From assembly GCA_024699045.1 (NCBI GenBank), contig JAILQK010000081.1, forward strand, positions 1-48,903: DNA of 48,903 nt, given 5' to 3'. The translations under genes were made by a program, and so were the position numbers. Positions 33,937 through 42,948 of this stretch are shown in pieces. Numbering within the stretch: the stretch's first letter is position 1; the number at the start of each line of letters is the position of its first letter. The notes under the pieces are model-generated. The model was not told where the DNA came from. It made no database searches and saw only the letters and a list, made by a program, of their open reading frames with translations. The DNA comes from Lachnospiraceae bacterium (GTDB taxonomy: Bacteria > Bacillota > Clostridia > Lachnospirales > Lachnospiraceae).

Positions 33937-34293
33937 ATGAGAGCCAAAATGAATACAGATCTAGGGAATATTTCGCTGGATACCGAAGCGATAGCCCAGG
34001 TTGCGGGAACGGAAGCCATGGAGTGCTTCGGAGTGGTCGGTATGGCTACTTATTCCGTGAGGGACGGACTGGTGAGGCTGCTCAAAAAAGAGAGCCTTTC
34101 TCACGGTATCAATGTGGATATAGTCGATAACAAGATAAATCTTGATTTCCATGTGATCATAGCTTACGGCGTGAGCATCAAGGCGGTCTGCGACAATCTT
34201 ATGAGCAATGTTAAATACCGCGTTGAGGAGTTCTCAGGAATGGAAGTCGGCAGGATAAACGTCTTTATTGAAGGGGTAAGGGTGATAGACTGA
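33937..34293 (+). CDS. Asp23/Gls24 (YloU) family protein
   Basis: 118 residues with AGGAGG immediately upstream. The family fold is visible as ISLDTEAIAQVAGTEAMECFGVVGM and, in the second half, NLDFHVIIAYGVSIKAVCDNL then VGRINVFIEGVRVID. Asp23-like proteins are implicated in cell-envelope stress. It is followed by fakA with a one-base overlap, the order seen as yloU-yloV in Bacillus. Confidence 0.92.
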   Translation: MRAKMNTDLGNISLDTEAIAQVAGTEAMECFGVVGMATYSVRDGLVRLLKKESLSHGINVDIVDNKINLDFHVIIAYGVSIKAVCDNLMSNVKYRVEEFSGMEVGRINVFIEGVRVID

Positions 34294-36107
34294 TGTCAAA
34301 CAAAACTCTTGATGCGTCCCTTATCTCAAAGATGTTCCTTGCGGGGGCTGCCGAGCTTGCCGCAAACAAGGAGATGATCAATGATCTTAACGTATTTCCT
34401 GTTCCGGACGGAGATACGGGGACGAATATGACTCTTACCATTATGTCAGCCGCAAAGGAAGTTATCGCTCTCGGCGATGATTTTGACATGGCGGCGCTGT
34501 GCAAGGCGGTATCGGTCGGATCGCTGAGAGGAGCCAGAGGTAATTCGGGAGTCATCCTCTCACAGCTGCTCAGGGGCTTTACCAAGGAGATACAGACGCA
34601 TCCGAGCGTTGATATGGAGGTTCTTGCCGCAGCTTTCAATAAAGGAGTCGAGACGGCATACAAGGCCGTAATGAAGCCCAAGGAAGGTACGATCCTCACC
34701 GTGGCGAGAGGCGCCGCTGAAAAGGCATCCGAGATGTCGGACAAGGCTTCGGATATAGAGGAGTTCTCGGAGGAGGTCATCTCACACGCCGAATATGTAC
34801 TGACTCAGACACCGGAGCTTCTCCCGGTACTGAAGCAGGCCGGCGTCGTTGATTCCGGAGGCCAGGGACTCGTCTGTGTACTGAAGGGCGCAAGAAAAGC
34901 CCTCATCGGTGAGACCGGTGATCTTACCGCCGATGATCTTGCCGCGATCGCGGGAAGCAGCTCGGGCGGGATAAACCGTGAAGCAGTCGCAAACGCGGAT
35001 GTGAAATACGGATATTGTACGGAATTCATCATAATGCTGAATCATGCCTTTAATCAGAAGACCGAGGCTGATTTCAAGAAATATCTGGAGTCGATCGGAG
35101 ATTCGATCGTGTGCGTGTCATACGAGGACATAGTCAAGGTCCATGTCCATACAAATCATCCCGGACTCGCTTTTGAGAAAGCCCTGACATTCGGAGCTCT
35201 TACTTCAATGAAGGTCGATAATATGCGCGAAGAGCATCAGGAGAGGCTTTTCAAGCTTGACGGCGGCAAATATGTCGAAAGACCCGAGGAGGAGATGGAA
35301 TACACGGGACAGGCGGGAACCGCAAACGGACCGGTCAGAGCGAAGGTTGCCTCGTCACAGGTCGTAGCCGAGAAGATCGCCGAAGCCGGTATCCCGGATC
35401 TTCCGGATACCGAAGCTGCCGGAGATCCGGAGGCTTCCGCTGAAATGAAGCAGTTCGGATTCATAGCGGTTTCTTCGGGTGAAGGCCTCAATGAGATCTT
35501 TAAGGATCTCGGGACCGATGAGATAATCTCCGGAGGCCAGACCATGAATCCTTCCACCGATGATATCCTTGAGGCGGTCGGACGGGTAGCGGCGGAAACC
35601 GTATTTATTCTGCCCAATAACAAAAACATCATACTGGCCGCTAATCAGGCGGCAAGCCTGTCGGAGGACAAAGAGGTCATCGTCATACCGACGAAGACCA
35701 TCCCTCAGGGGATCACGGCCCTTATCAGCTTCCTCCCGGAGAGCACTTCCGAGGATAATAAAGAAGCGATGTGTGAGGCGATAAAGGGAGTCAAGACCGG
35801 AGAGATCACTTATTCCGTACGCAGTACCGAGCTTGACGGAAATGTGATCAAAAAAGGCGACATCATGGGAATAGGTGACTCGGGGATCCTTTCCGTCGGA
35901 ACGGATATCCTGGATACGGCCTTTGAGATGGTCTACAGAATGATAGATGAGGATTCATCCCTCGTAAGCATCTATTACGGAGCAGACACGGATGAGGATG
36001 ACGCGAAGGAGCTTGTCCGCAGGATAGAGAGCAAGTATTCCGATGTTGATGTGGAGATGCATGCAGGCGGAGAGCCGGTCTATTATTATATAATCTCTGT
36101 CGAATAA
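34293..36107 (+). CDS. fakA: Fatty acid kinase FakA (DAK2 domain, YloV)
   Basis: 604 residues. The N-terminal DAK2 kinase domain (about 1-210) has NVFPVPDGDTGTNMTLT and GARGNSGVILSQLLRGF; a middle domain follows (about 230-330) with VHVHTNHPG, and a DegV-like C-terminal domain (about 385-604) with GGQTMNPSTDDIL. It phosphorylates fatty acids held by FakB proteins; a FakB-like gene is at 22169. The start overlaps yloU by one base. A 40-residue Glu/Ala/Gly-rich linker near residues 335-385 is low complexity. Confidence 0.94.
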   Translation: MSNKTLDASLISKMFLAGAAELAANKEMINDLNVFPVPDGDTGTNMTLTIMSAAKEVIALGDDFDMAALCKAVSVGSLRGARGNSGVILSQLLRGFTKEIQTHPSVDMEVLAAAFNKGVETAYKAVMKPKEGTILTVARGAAEKASEMSDKASDIEEFSEEVISHAEYVLTQTPELLPVLKQAGVVDSGGQGLVCVLKGARKALIGETGDLTADDLAAIAGSSSGGINREAVANADVKYGYCTEFIIMLNHAFNQKTEADFKKYLESIGDSIVCVSYEDIVKVHVHTNHPGLAFEKALTFGALTSMKVDNMREEHQERLFKLDGGKYVERPEEEMEYTGQAGTANGPVRAKVASSQVVAEKIAEAGIPDLPDTEAAGDPEASAEMKQFGFIAVSSGEGLNEIFKDLGTDEIISGGQTMNPSTDDILEAVGRVAAETVFILPNNKNIILAANQAASLSEDKEVIVIPTKTIPQGITALISFLPESTSEDNKEAMCEAIKGVKTGEITYSVRSTELDGNVIKKGDIMGIGDSGILSVGTDILDTAFEMVYRMIDEDSSLVSIYYGADTDEDDAKELVRRIESKYSDVDVEMHAGGEPVYYYIISVE

Positions 36108-36134
36108 AGAGCCGGGGCTCTTGGTCTGAACAAT

Positions 36135-38138
36135 ATGGATCTTAAGGATGAGATCTCATCGATAAAAGGAATAGGGGAAAAGAGTGCCGCCTTGTTTCAC
36201 AAGGCAGGCGTCTTTTCCGTTTATGACCTGATACATTATTATCCTACGTCTTTTATAAAATATCCGGAGATCAAAAAGGTATCCGATATCTGTCCGGAGG
36301 AGAGAGCGGCGCTCAAGCTGACTGTCCTTACGGAGGCAAAGGTCGCCCATGTGCGCGGCATGTCTATGCTGACTTTTATGGCGGGCGACGATACGGGGGA
36401 GATAAGGATCACTTATTTCAATATGCCTTATCTCAAAAAGAACATCCACCCGGGGAATGAAAAGATCTATTACGGCACGGTCTCGGTAAGGGGACAAAGC
36501 TACGGCATATCCCAGCCAAAGACATATAAAGAGGATGAGTACGAAAAAATGAAGGACGTCTTAGCCCCGGTCTATCCTCTGGTAAAGGGACTTACTTCAA
36601 AAGCGGTGACCAAGGCGGTAAAGCAGGCTTTTGATGAGCTTCCCGCGGTAGAAGACTGTCTTCCTGATAAGGACAGAGAGGAGCTGTCTTTGGGAGGGCT
36701 GCACGAAAGCCTCTATACGATGCATTTTCCGGAGGATATGCAGGCGTATGTAAAAGCCAGGGAGCGGATAGTCTTTGATGAGTTCCGGGAGTTCCTCGTA
36801 TCCATGGGGAGTCTTAAGGATGGGGCGTCAAGGAGCAGGAATGATTATCCGATGATCGAGGTTTCCGAAGCGATAAGACTCAGGGAATCGCTTCCGTACC
36901 GGCTTACGGATGCGCAGATCAGGGCTTATGATGATATAATATCCGACATGGGTTCTCCCTATGCGATGAACCGTCTCATAGAAGGAGATGTCGGATCGGG
37001 AAAGACCATAGTCGCGCTGCTTGCGATGCTTACAGCAGTGAAGAACGGCCATCAGGCGGCGCTTATGGCTCCGACCGAAGTGCTTGCCGCACAGCACATG
37101 AAAAAGATCGCTCCCCTTATGGAAGAGTATGGAGTCAGATGCGTGCTGCTGACCGGAGCGATGACCGCAAAGCAAAAGAAAGAGACCCGGCGTGAGATAG
37201 CAGAAGGGAGCGCGGATATCATAATAGGGACCCATGCGCTCATTACCGGACTTGTCGATTACAAAGACCTTGCGCTTGCCGTGACCGATGAGCAGCACAG
37301 GTTCGGGGTGAGACAAAGAGAGGATCTTTCGGACAAAGCGGGATCGAAGAGTCCGCATGTGCTCGTGATCAGCGCAACCCCCATCCCCAGGACGCTCGCG
37401 ATCATATTGTACGGCGACTTGGACATCTCCGTGATGAACGAACGCCCCGCCAAAAGGCTTGAGATCAAGAATGCCGTAGTGGGTACGGAATACAGGGAGA
37501 AGGCATATAATTTTATCCGCAAGGAAGCAAAGGCCGGGAATCAGGCCTATATCATCTGTCCTCTGGTGGAGCCGACCGAAACGGGAAGGGGAGAGAACGT
37601 CCTTGAGTACTCCGAAAAGCTCAGGGAGAGATGGGGTGATGAGGTGAGGGTGCTCACGCTTCACGGTCGCATGAAGAATGCGGACAAGAATGAAGTCATG
37701 ACACGATTTGCGGCAGGAGACGCGGATGTGCTCGTTTCAACGACCGTGGTAGAGGTCGGAGTGGACGTCCCCAATGCGACCGTAATGATGATCGAAAATG
37801 CCGAAAGCTTCGGGCTTTCCCAGCTTCATCAGCTCAGAGGACGCATAGGCAGAGGGGATAAGCAGAGCTATTGCATTTTTGTGGATACGTCCGGCGGGAA
37901 ATCCCCGTCAGCAAGACTTGAAGCCATGAAAAAGACTAACGACGGATTTGAGATCGCCTCGGAGGATCTGAAGCTCCGCGGCCCCGGGGATATATTCGGG
38001 ATCAGACAGTCCGGGGAGATGGGCTTCAGGATCGCGGATATCTACACGGATGCCGCACTATTAAAGAAGGCATCGGAGTATGTAAAGCAGCATGAGCAAT
38101 TTGAGGATAAGGATAAGACCCGGAAGGTAGTTTTATAA
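36135..38138 (+). CDS. recG: ATP-dependent DNA helicase RecG
   Basis: 667 residues. The N-terminal wedge domain includes GIGEKSAALFHKAG and the OB fold FMAGDDTGEIRITYFN. Helicase motifs follow: GDVGSGKT (Walker A, about 285), MAPTEVLA, DEQHRFGVRQR (about 385), ISATPIPRTLA, and in the second lobe STTVVEVGVDVPNA and QLRGRIGRG. It rescues stalled replication forks. No clear ribosome binding site precedes the ATG; a small AAGAGC/GCTCTT hairpin (36107-36122) lies in the gap after fakA. Confidence 0.96.
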   Translation: MDLKDEISSIKGIGEKSAALFHKAGVFSVYDLIHYYPTSFIKYPEIKKVSDICPEERAALKLTVLTEAKVAHVRGMSMLTFMAGDDTGEIRITYFNMPYLKKNIHPGNEKIYYGTVSVRGQSYGISQPKTYKEDEYEKMKDVLAPVYPLVKGLTSKAVTKAVKQAFDELPAVEDCLPDKDREELSLGGLHESLYTMHFPEDMQAYVKARERIVFDEFREFLVSMGSLKDGASRSRNDYPMIEVSEAIRLRESLPYRLTDAQIRAYDDIISDMGSPYAMNRLIEGDVGSGKTIVALLAMLTAVKNGHQAALMAPTEVLAAQHMKKIAPLMEEYGVRCVLLTGAMTAKQKKETRREIAEGSADIIIGTHALITGLVDYKDLALAVTDEQHRFGVRQREDLSDKAGSKSPHVLVISATPIPRTLAIILYGDLDISVMNERPAKRLEIKNAVVGTEYREKAYNFIRKEAKAGNQAYIICPLVEPTETGRGENVLEYSEKLRERWGDEVRVLTLHGRMKNADKNEVMTRFAAGDADVLVSTTVVEVGVDVPNATVMMIENAESFGLSQLHQLRGRIGRGDKQSYCIFVDTSGGKSPSARLEAMKKTNDGFEIASEDLKLRGPGDIFGIRQSGEMGFRIADIYTDAALLKKASEYVKQHEQFEDKDKTRKVVL

Positions 38139-39569
38139 ATGTCATTTACATCACTTGAATTCATCTTCATATTTTTGCCTGTATGCCTCGCGGGGTATTA
38201 TCTGTTTCCGAAGAGATTCAGAAACTATTTCCTGCTTGCCGCCTCGCTTATCTTCTATGCGGCGGGAGAGCCGAAAAGGATGTACATCCTTTTGCTCGGG
38301 ATCGTTGTCAACTATGTGGTGGGGCTTCTTCTTTCCGTAAAATACAAGGCCTCTTTTATCAGACCGCTGATACTGGTCCTTTCGATCGCCTATAATTTCG
38401 GGATCCTGTTTTATTACAAATACCTTATGGCCAGATACGGAGTTTCGAACGTGACGCTTCCGCTCGGCCTTTCGTTTTTTACCTTCAGGACAGTGTCATA
38501 TTGTCTTGATGTTTACTGGGATATGATGCCCGTCAATAAAAACCCTGCGGAGGTAGCCCTTTATATCTCGTTTTTCCCGCAGATCTCCATGGGTCCAATA
38601 AGCAGATATACCGATCTTATCAAGGAGATGAGGGAGAGAAGCTTTGACGCCGGTGACTTTTTTGAAGGGATCAAAAGGATCATAATGGGTCTTTTCAAGA
38701 AACTTGTGATCGCGGATATGCTGGTCCCGGCAATAGATCTGTGCTTTGGCATGGAGCCGTCCGAAAGGAGTGTGAGCTTTGCCTGGCTTGGTCTCATCGC
38801 TTTTCTGGTGCAGCTGTATTTTGATTTCATGGGGTATACCGATATCGCGATCGGACTTGGGAGACTTTTCGGCTTTCATCTCCCGGAGAACTTCGATCAT
38901 CCCTATGCCGCTTCGTCCGTCACGGACTTCTGGAACACCTGGCATATGACGCTCGGGGCCTGGGTCAGAAGTTATATCTACATTCCCATCTTCAGGGCCT
39001 GCCAGGGAAAGAAGTTTAAGAAGCTTACGTGTTATCTGCTCGCTTCGCTCGGCGTATGGCTTTTCATGGGCGCCTGGCACGGAGTGGGGACCAAAATGAT
39101 CTTTTACAGCCTTTATTATTACTTCCTTATTGCCGGAGAGAGGATCGTTGCTGACCGGCGCAAGGCAAGGAGGAAGAAACTGGGGCTCGGCAAGGCTTCA
39201 AAGACGCTGCCCTCGACGATAGGGGCACATGTTTATCTTATCGTCGCGGTCTTCTTCGGGCAGCTGCTATTTAAATGCGAGAGTATGGGGCAGTATGGCG
39301 GTTATCTGAAAAGCCTGTTCGGACTGGCGGGAAATGCGCTTACACAGGCGGAGACTTCGTTTTATCTGACACAGAACCTGCTTCCGCTTGCGGTCGGGAT
39401 CATATGTTCCTTCCCCGTTGTCCCGTATATCCTGGACAAGCTGAAAGCCGGAGGGAAGGAGAGGATGATAAATATCCTCGCCCCGGTGATCTACGGCGTG
39501 ATGCTCGTGGTCTCACTGGCTTTTGCCTTTACCGGGACCTACAGGTCGTTTGTCTACTTCCAGTTTTGA
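38139..39569 (+). CDS. MBOAT-family O-acyltransferase (AlgI-like)
   Basis: 476 residues with about ten membrane helices, starting right after the recG stop. MBOAT motifs: SFFTFRTVSYCLDVYW, FPQISMGPISRYTDL, FDFMGYTDIAIGLGRLFGF, then DFWNTWHMTLG (His269) and FMGAWHGVGTK (His314). AlgI-type enzymes pass acyl groups to polysaccharides outside the membrane. Its operon partners (SGNH protein, FkbH enzyme, carrier protein) suggest that the acyl donor is a carrier thioester rather than acetyl-CoA. Confidence 0.92.
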   Translation: MSFTSLEFIFIFLPVCLAGYYLFPKRFRNYFLLAASLIFYAAGEPKRMYILLLGIVVNYVVGLLLSVKYKASFIRPLILVLSIAYNFGILFYYKYLMARYGVSNVTLPLGLSFFTFRTVSYCLDVYWDMMPVNKNPAEVALYISFFPQISMGPISRYTDLIKEMRERSFDAGDFFEGIKRIIMGLFKKLVIADMLVPAIDLCFGMEPSERSVSFAWLGLIAFLVQLYFDFMGYTDIAIGLGRLFGFHLPENFDHPYAASSVTDFWNTWHMTLGAWVRSYIYIPIFRACQGKKFKKLTCYLLASLGVWLFMGAWHGVGTKMIFYSLYYYFLIAGERIVADRRKARRKKLGLGKASKTLPSTIGAHVYLIVAVFFGQLLFKCESMGQYGGYLKSLFGLAGNALTQAETSFYLTQNLLPLAVGIICSFPVVPYILDKLKAGGKERMINILAPVIYGVMLVVSLAFAFTGTYRSFVYFQF

Positions 39570-39600
39570 GTGGGCGGAAACATAAACTCTTAAATACAGG

Positions 39601-39751
39601 GAAATGATCGATACAGGGAAATGAAGAACATAAGAAATAAAGGAAGCTTAATGATAGATGGAAATGATTGATACATGGAAATGAAGAACACAAGAAATAA
39701 AGGAAGCTTAATGATAGATGGAAATGAATGATACATGGAAATGAAGAACAC
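39601..39751 (+). repeat. 60-base tandem repeat, about 2.5 copies, duplicating the start region of the next gene
   Basis: Units begin at 39601, 39661 and 39721 with GAAATGA. Each includes GGAAATGAAGAACA, the start region of the SGNH gene. In the first two copies that start leads into a short frame (MKNIRNKGSLMIDG, then stop within a few codons); only the third copy opens the real gene. Confidence 0.88.
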
Positions 39752-40928
39752 AGAGAAGATATCGGGACTTATAATAACCGCAGAGCTTTTTTTACTCATA
39801 GCCTTATCGCTGATCTTTTTTAACAGGGAGGAAGGCAGGGAGTCCGTTGCGGAAAACAGAAGACTTGCCCCTTTTCCTACGATCAGAGAGGAGGACGGCA
39901 GTGTCTCTATGACGCTCGGGGAGGATCTTAAGGCCTGGTTTGAGGATAACCTGGGACTCAGGGATGCTTACCTTACCATAAGCGGCGTGCTCAATTATAA
40001 TCTGTTCGGAAGAGCAAAGACGGGTAAGGTCGAGCTGGGAAGTGATGATTTTCTGTACCTTGCCGAAGAGGGAAACCTTTCGCTTGAGACATCAAAGTCC
40101 GAAGAGTTCGTCGACAAGATACCGGAGTATGCTTCCGATCAGCAAAAGATCGCCGATAAGCTTGCATCACAGGGGATTGATTATGTCCTGATGATAGGTC
40201 CGGGAAAACCATCCGTCTATCCCGAATATATCAGGAGCAGCTCACATGTCGTCGAGGAAACGATAGGGGATGCGCTTTCCGGATATCTGAAGGAGAATAC
40301 CGATGTCCATGTGTCATGGCCGAAGCAGGACCTTATCGGGGCGAAGGACAATGCCGAAAATGAACTCATCTATCTGAAGACCGATACGCACTGGACCACA
40401 TACGGCAGATATATAGCCTACGAGGATCTGCTGAAGGATCTGTCAGACTGGGGGATCGCGGATGTGAAGCCCTGTGAAGTGAGGTATTATAAGTCTGAGG
40501 AACCATATTACGGCGATCTTGCCGGGATGATGGGCCCCGTTACCTGGAGCGGAGAAGTCCTGAAGGAGAAGGACTTCACCGACTGGGAGGTGGTTTCGCC
40601 TAAGGCTGAGGTCGTGGACAAGGGAGAGCGATATGAAGCCTTCAAGGCGATGATGTATGAAAAGAATGTCTACAATCCCGAGCTTTGCGCGATGTTCCAT
40701 AATGACAGCGCCGAAGATATGAGTGTGCTTGTCTGCGGAGATTCAATGGTGGGGATATGCCTGCTGCCCCAGCTTGCCGAGTGCTTTTCCGACCTGACCT
40801 TTGTGTGGAGCTACAGTCTTGATCAGGAGATCATAGACTTTGTAAAGCCGGATCTTGTGATCTCGGAGTTCGGGGAGAGGGAGTTGAGATTAAGGATGGA
40901 TTCGATCAGGGAATTTGCGGGAGAATAA
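39735..40928 (+). CDS. AlgJ/AlgX-like SGNH protein, membrane-anchored
   Basis: 397 residues. An N-terminal helix (about 10-29) anchors an extracytoplasmic domain with LKAWFEDNLGLRDAYL, TDTHWTTYGRYIAYEDL (His219) and VCGDSMVG (Ser337), the catalytic set of AlgJ/AlgX-type acetyltransferase partners. In alginate systems these proteins complete acyl transfer begun by AlgI. The start is ATG 39735 or 39741, both within the third copy of a tandem repeat with only GGAA as ribosome binding signal. The previous gene is the MBOAT and the next is FkbH. Confidence 0.85.
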   Translation: MEMKNTEKISGLIITAELFLLIALSLIFFNREEGRESVAENRRLAPFPTIREEDGSVSMTLGEDLKAWFEDNLGLRDAYLTISGVLNYNLFGRAKTGKVELGSDDFLYLAEEGNLSLETSKSEEFVDKIPEYASDQQKIADKLASQGIDYVLMIGPGKPSVYPEYIRSSSHVVEETIGDALSGYLKENTDVHVSWPKQDLIGAKDNAENELIYLKTDTHWTTYGRYIAYEDLLKDLSDWGIADVKPCEVRYYKSEEPYYGDLAGMMGPVTWSGEVLKEKDFTDWEVVSPKAEVVDKGERYEAFKAMMYEKNVYNPELCAMFHNDSAEDMSVLVCGDSMVGICLLPQLAECFSDLTFVWSYSLDQEIIDFVKPDLVISEFGERELRLRMDSIREFAGE

Positions 40929-40930
40929 AA

Positions 40931-42655
40931 ATGTACAGATTCAGAGAGCTTGTCAAGGCATCAAAAAAGGAGACGGAGGGGAAAGAGTACCGTATAGCGG
41001 TCCTCGGAAACTGTGCTACCCAGTTCCTGTCCCAGTGCATCCAGGGCTATGCGCATCTGATGGGATCAAACCTTAAGGTGTTTGATGCCGACTATGACCA
41101 GATAGATGCGCAGCTTTTGGATCCCGGATCGGAAACCTACGGATCGAAGCCTGATCATATTCTGCTTTATCTTGCTGCCGACAGGCTCTATGAGGATTTC
41201 ATGAACCTTGGAAGTAATGAGCGGCAAGGCTTTGCCGACAGTGTGATGGCCCGGCTTATTTCATACTGGGATATGATAGAAAGAAACTCCGGGGCAAAGA
41301 TCCTCCAGATGGGATTTACGGAGATAGATGACCGTACTTTCGGAAACTTCGGGGCAAAGACCGAGGTGTCGTTTACCTATCAGATGAGAAAGCTTTCCTG
41401 GCTTACGGCGGAGGCTGAGGCGAAAAGACCCGGAGTCTATCCGGTCGATCTGCTTTCGGTCCAGACCGCTTTGGGACAGGATAAGTTTTATGATCCGGTG
41501 CTCTACTATAACGCCAAGGTCAATGTGGCGCTTGAATCCTGGGGCTATCTGGCCCGTCAGGTATATGACGTTATCGCGGCGCTTCAGGGCCGTGTGAAAA
41601 AATGCGTGATCCTCGATCTGGACAATACCCTCTGGGGCGGAGTCATCGGTGATGACGGGCTTTCGGGGATAGAGATCGGAGAGCTCGGCCGGGGACATGT
41701 ATTTACCGACTTCCAGCTTTGGCTTAAGGGACTTAAGCAAAGAGGGATACTGCTTGCGGTATGCAGCAAGAATGAGGAGGACACCGCGAAGGAGCCCTTC
41801 ATCAGTCATGAGGAGATGGTGCTGAGGCTTTCCGATTTTGCCATGTTTGTTGCAAACTGGAACGACAAGGCTTCAAATATCAGATATATTCAGGAGACAC
41901 TCAATATAGGCATGGATTCCATAGTCTTTCTGGATGACAATAAATTTGAAAGAGAGCTGGTCCGTTCCCTGATCCCGGACATATGCGTGCCTGAGCTGCC
42001 TGAGGATCCGGCGCGCTATCTTTCATTCCTGCAGGACTGCAATCTTTTTGAGACGGCCTCTTATTCCTCGGAGGATGCGGACAGGACCGGGATGTATCAG
42101 GCAGAGGCTAAGAGAAGGGAGAGCGAGGCGGCTTTCGGATCCATCGATGATTATCTTAAAAGTCTTGAGATGGAAGGCGAGGCCAGACCTTTCGATGAGC
42201 TCCATTACCCGAGGATCGCGCAGCTTACGCAAAGATCCAATCAGTTCAATCTCAGGACGGTCAGATATACGGAGGACGAGATCGCCCGTATCGCTTCCGA
42301 CGAAGGCTATGTGACACTGTACTATACCCTGAAGGACCGGTTCGGAGATCATGGACTTGTTTCCGTGGTCATAATGAAGAAGGAGGACGGGGATACATTT
42401 TTTATCGACACCTGGCTCATGAGCTGCAGGGTGCTGAAGCGGGGCATGGAGGAATTCATAGTAAACCGTTTTGTGGAAGAAGCCGGAAGAAGCGGAGCAA
42501 AGAAGATAAGGGCGGAATACATCCCTACCAAAAAGAATGCGATGGTCAGCCATATCTATGATGACATGGGATTTGACTGTGTCGGGGAAGGGTTGTATAG
42601 TCTCGACATAAGCGGTTTTGAAAAGAGGAAGACTTATATCAGTGAGACGGAGTAA
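40931..42655 (+). CDS. FkbH-type HAD-IIIC enzyme with N-terminal SGNH-like and C-terminal GNAT-like domains
   Basis: 574 residues. Domain order: SGNH-like N terminus (about 18-215, begins IAVLGNCATQFLSQ), HAD domain (about 222-370) with DLDNTLWGGVIGDDG (Asp229, Asp231), CSKNEED and VFLDDNKFER, and an acetyltransferase-like C terminus (about 430-560) with LTQRSNQFNLRTVRY and DTWLMSCRVLKRGMEEF. FkbH/OzmB-type proteins take 1,3-bisphosphoglycerate, dephosphorylate it and load glycerate on a carrier protein. A carrier follows 35 bases downstream, which fits. The product in this organism is unproven. Confidence 0.88.
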   Translation: MYRFRELVKASKKETEGKEYRIAVLGNCATQFLSQCIQGYAHLMGSNLKVFDADYDQIDAQLLDPGSETYGSKPDHILLYLAADRLYEDFMNLGSNERQGFADSVMARLISYWDMIERNSGAKILQMGFTEIDDRTFGNFGAKTEVSFTYQMRKLSWLTAEAEAKRPGVYPVDLLSVQTALGQDKFYDPVLYYNAKVNVALESWGYLARQVYDVIAALQGRVKKCVILDLDNTLWGGVIGDDGLSGIEIGELGRGHVFTDFQLWLKGLKQRGILLAVCSKNEEDTAKEPFISHEEMVLRLSDFAMFVANWNDKASNIRYIQETLNIGMDSIVFLDDNKFERELVRSLIPDICVPELPEDPARYLSFLQDCNLFETASYSSEDADRTGMYQAEAKRRESEAAFGSIDDYLKSLEMEGEARPFDELHYPRIAQLTQRSNQFNLRTVRYTEDEIARIASDEGYVTLYYTLKDRFGDHGLVSVVIMKKEDGDTFFIDTWLMSCRVLKRGMEEFIVNRFVEEAGRSGAKKIRAEYIPTKKNAMVSHIYDDMGFDCVGEGLYSLDISGFEKRKTYISETE

Positions 42656-42690
42656 GGAACGGTCTGCGTCCACTGTCTGAAGGGAGGATC

Positions 42691-42933
42691 ATGGAAAGAG
42701 AAGACGTACTGGCGAAGGTCACCGAGATAGCAAGAGATGTCTTTGACGATGAGGAGCTGGAGCTTACCGATGAGACGGTGGCTGCGGACGTGGACGGCTG
42801 GGACAGCCTTACGCATCTTAGCCTCATGAATGAGATAGAGATCGAATTTGATATCAAATTTGAAATGAAGGAAGTTCAGGCTCTTGGCAACGTAGGGGAG
42901 CTGGTGAATGTGATCCTCAGCCGTATTTCATAG
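42691..42933 (+). CDS. Acyl carrier protein
   Basis: 80 residues, acidic. The phosphopantetheine serine is in VDGWDSLTHLSLM (Ser39), typical of stand-alone carriers beside FkbH proteins. GGGAGG precedes the ATG. As partner of the FkbH enzyme it would be charged with a glyceryl unit and present it to the MBOAT at 38139. Confidence 0.92.
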   Translation: MEREDVLAKVTEIARDVFDDEELELTDETVAADVDGWDSLTHLSLMNEIEIEFDIKFEMKEVQALGNVGELVNVILSRIS

Positions 42934-42948
42934 AGAGAAGAATAACCG

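Noticed and set aside
36107-36122. AAGAGC/GCTCTT hairpin between fakA and recG as a terminator
   Set aside because: There is no U tract, the stem is short, and the genes look co-transcribed.
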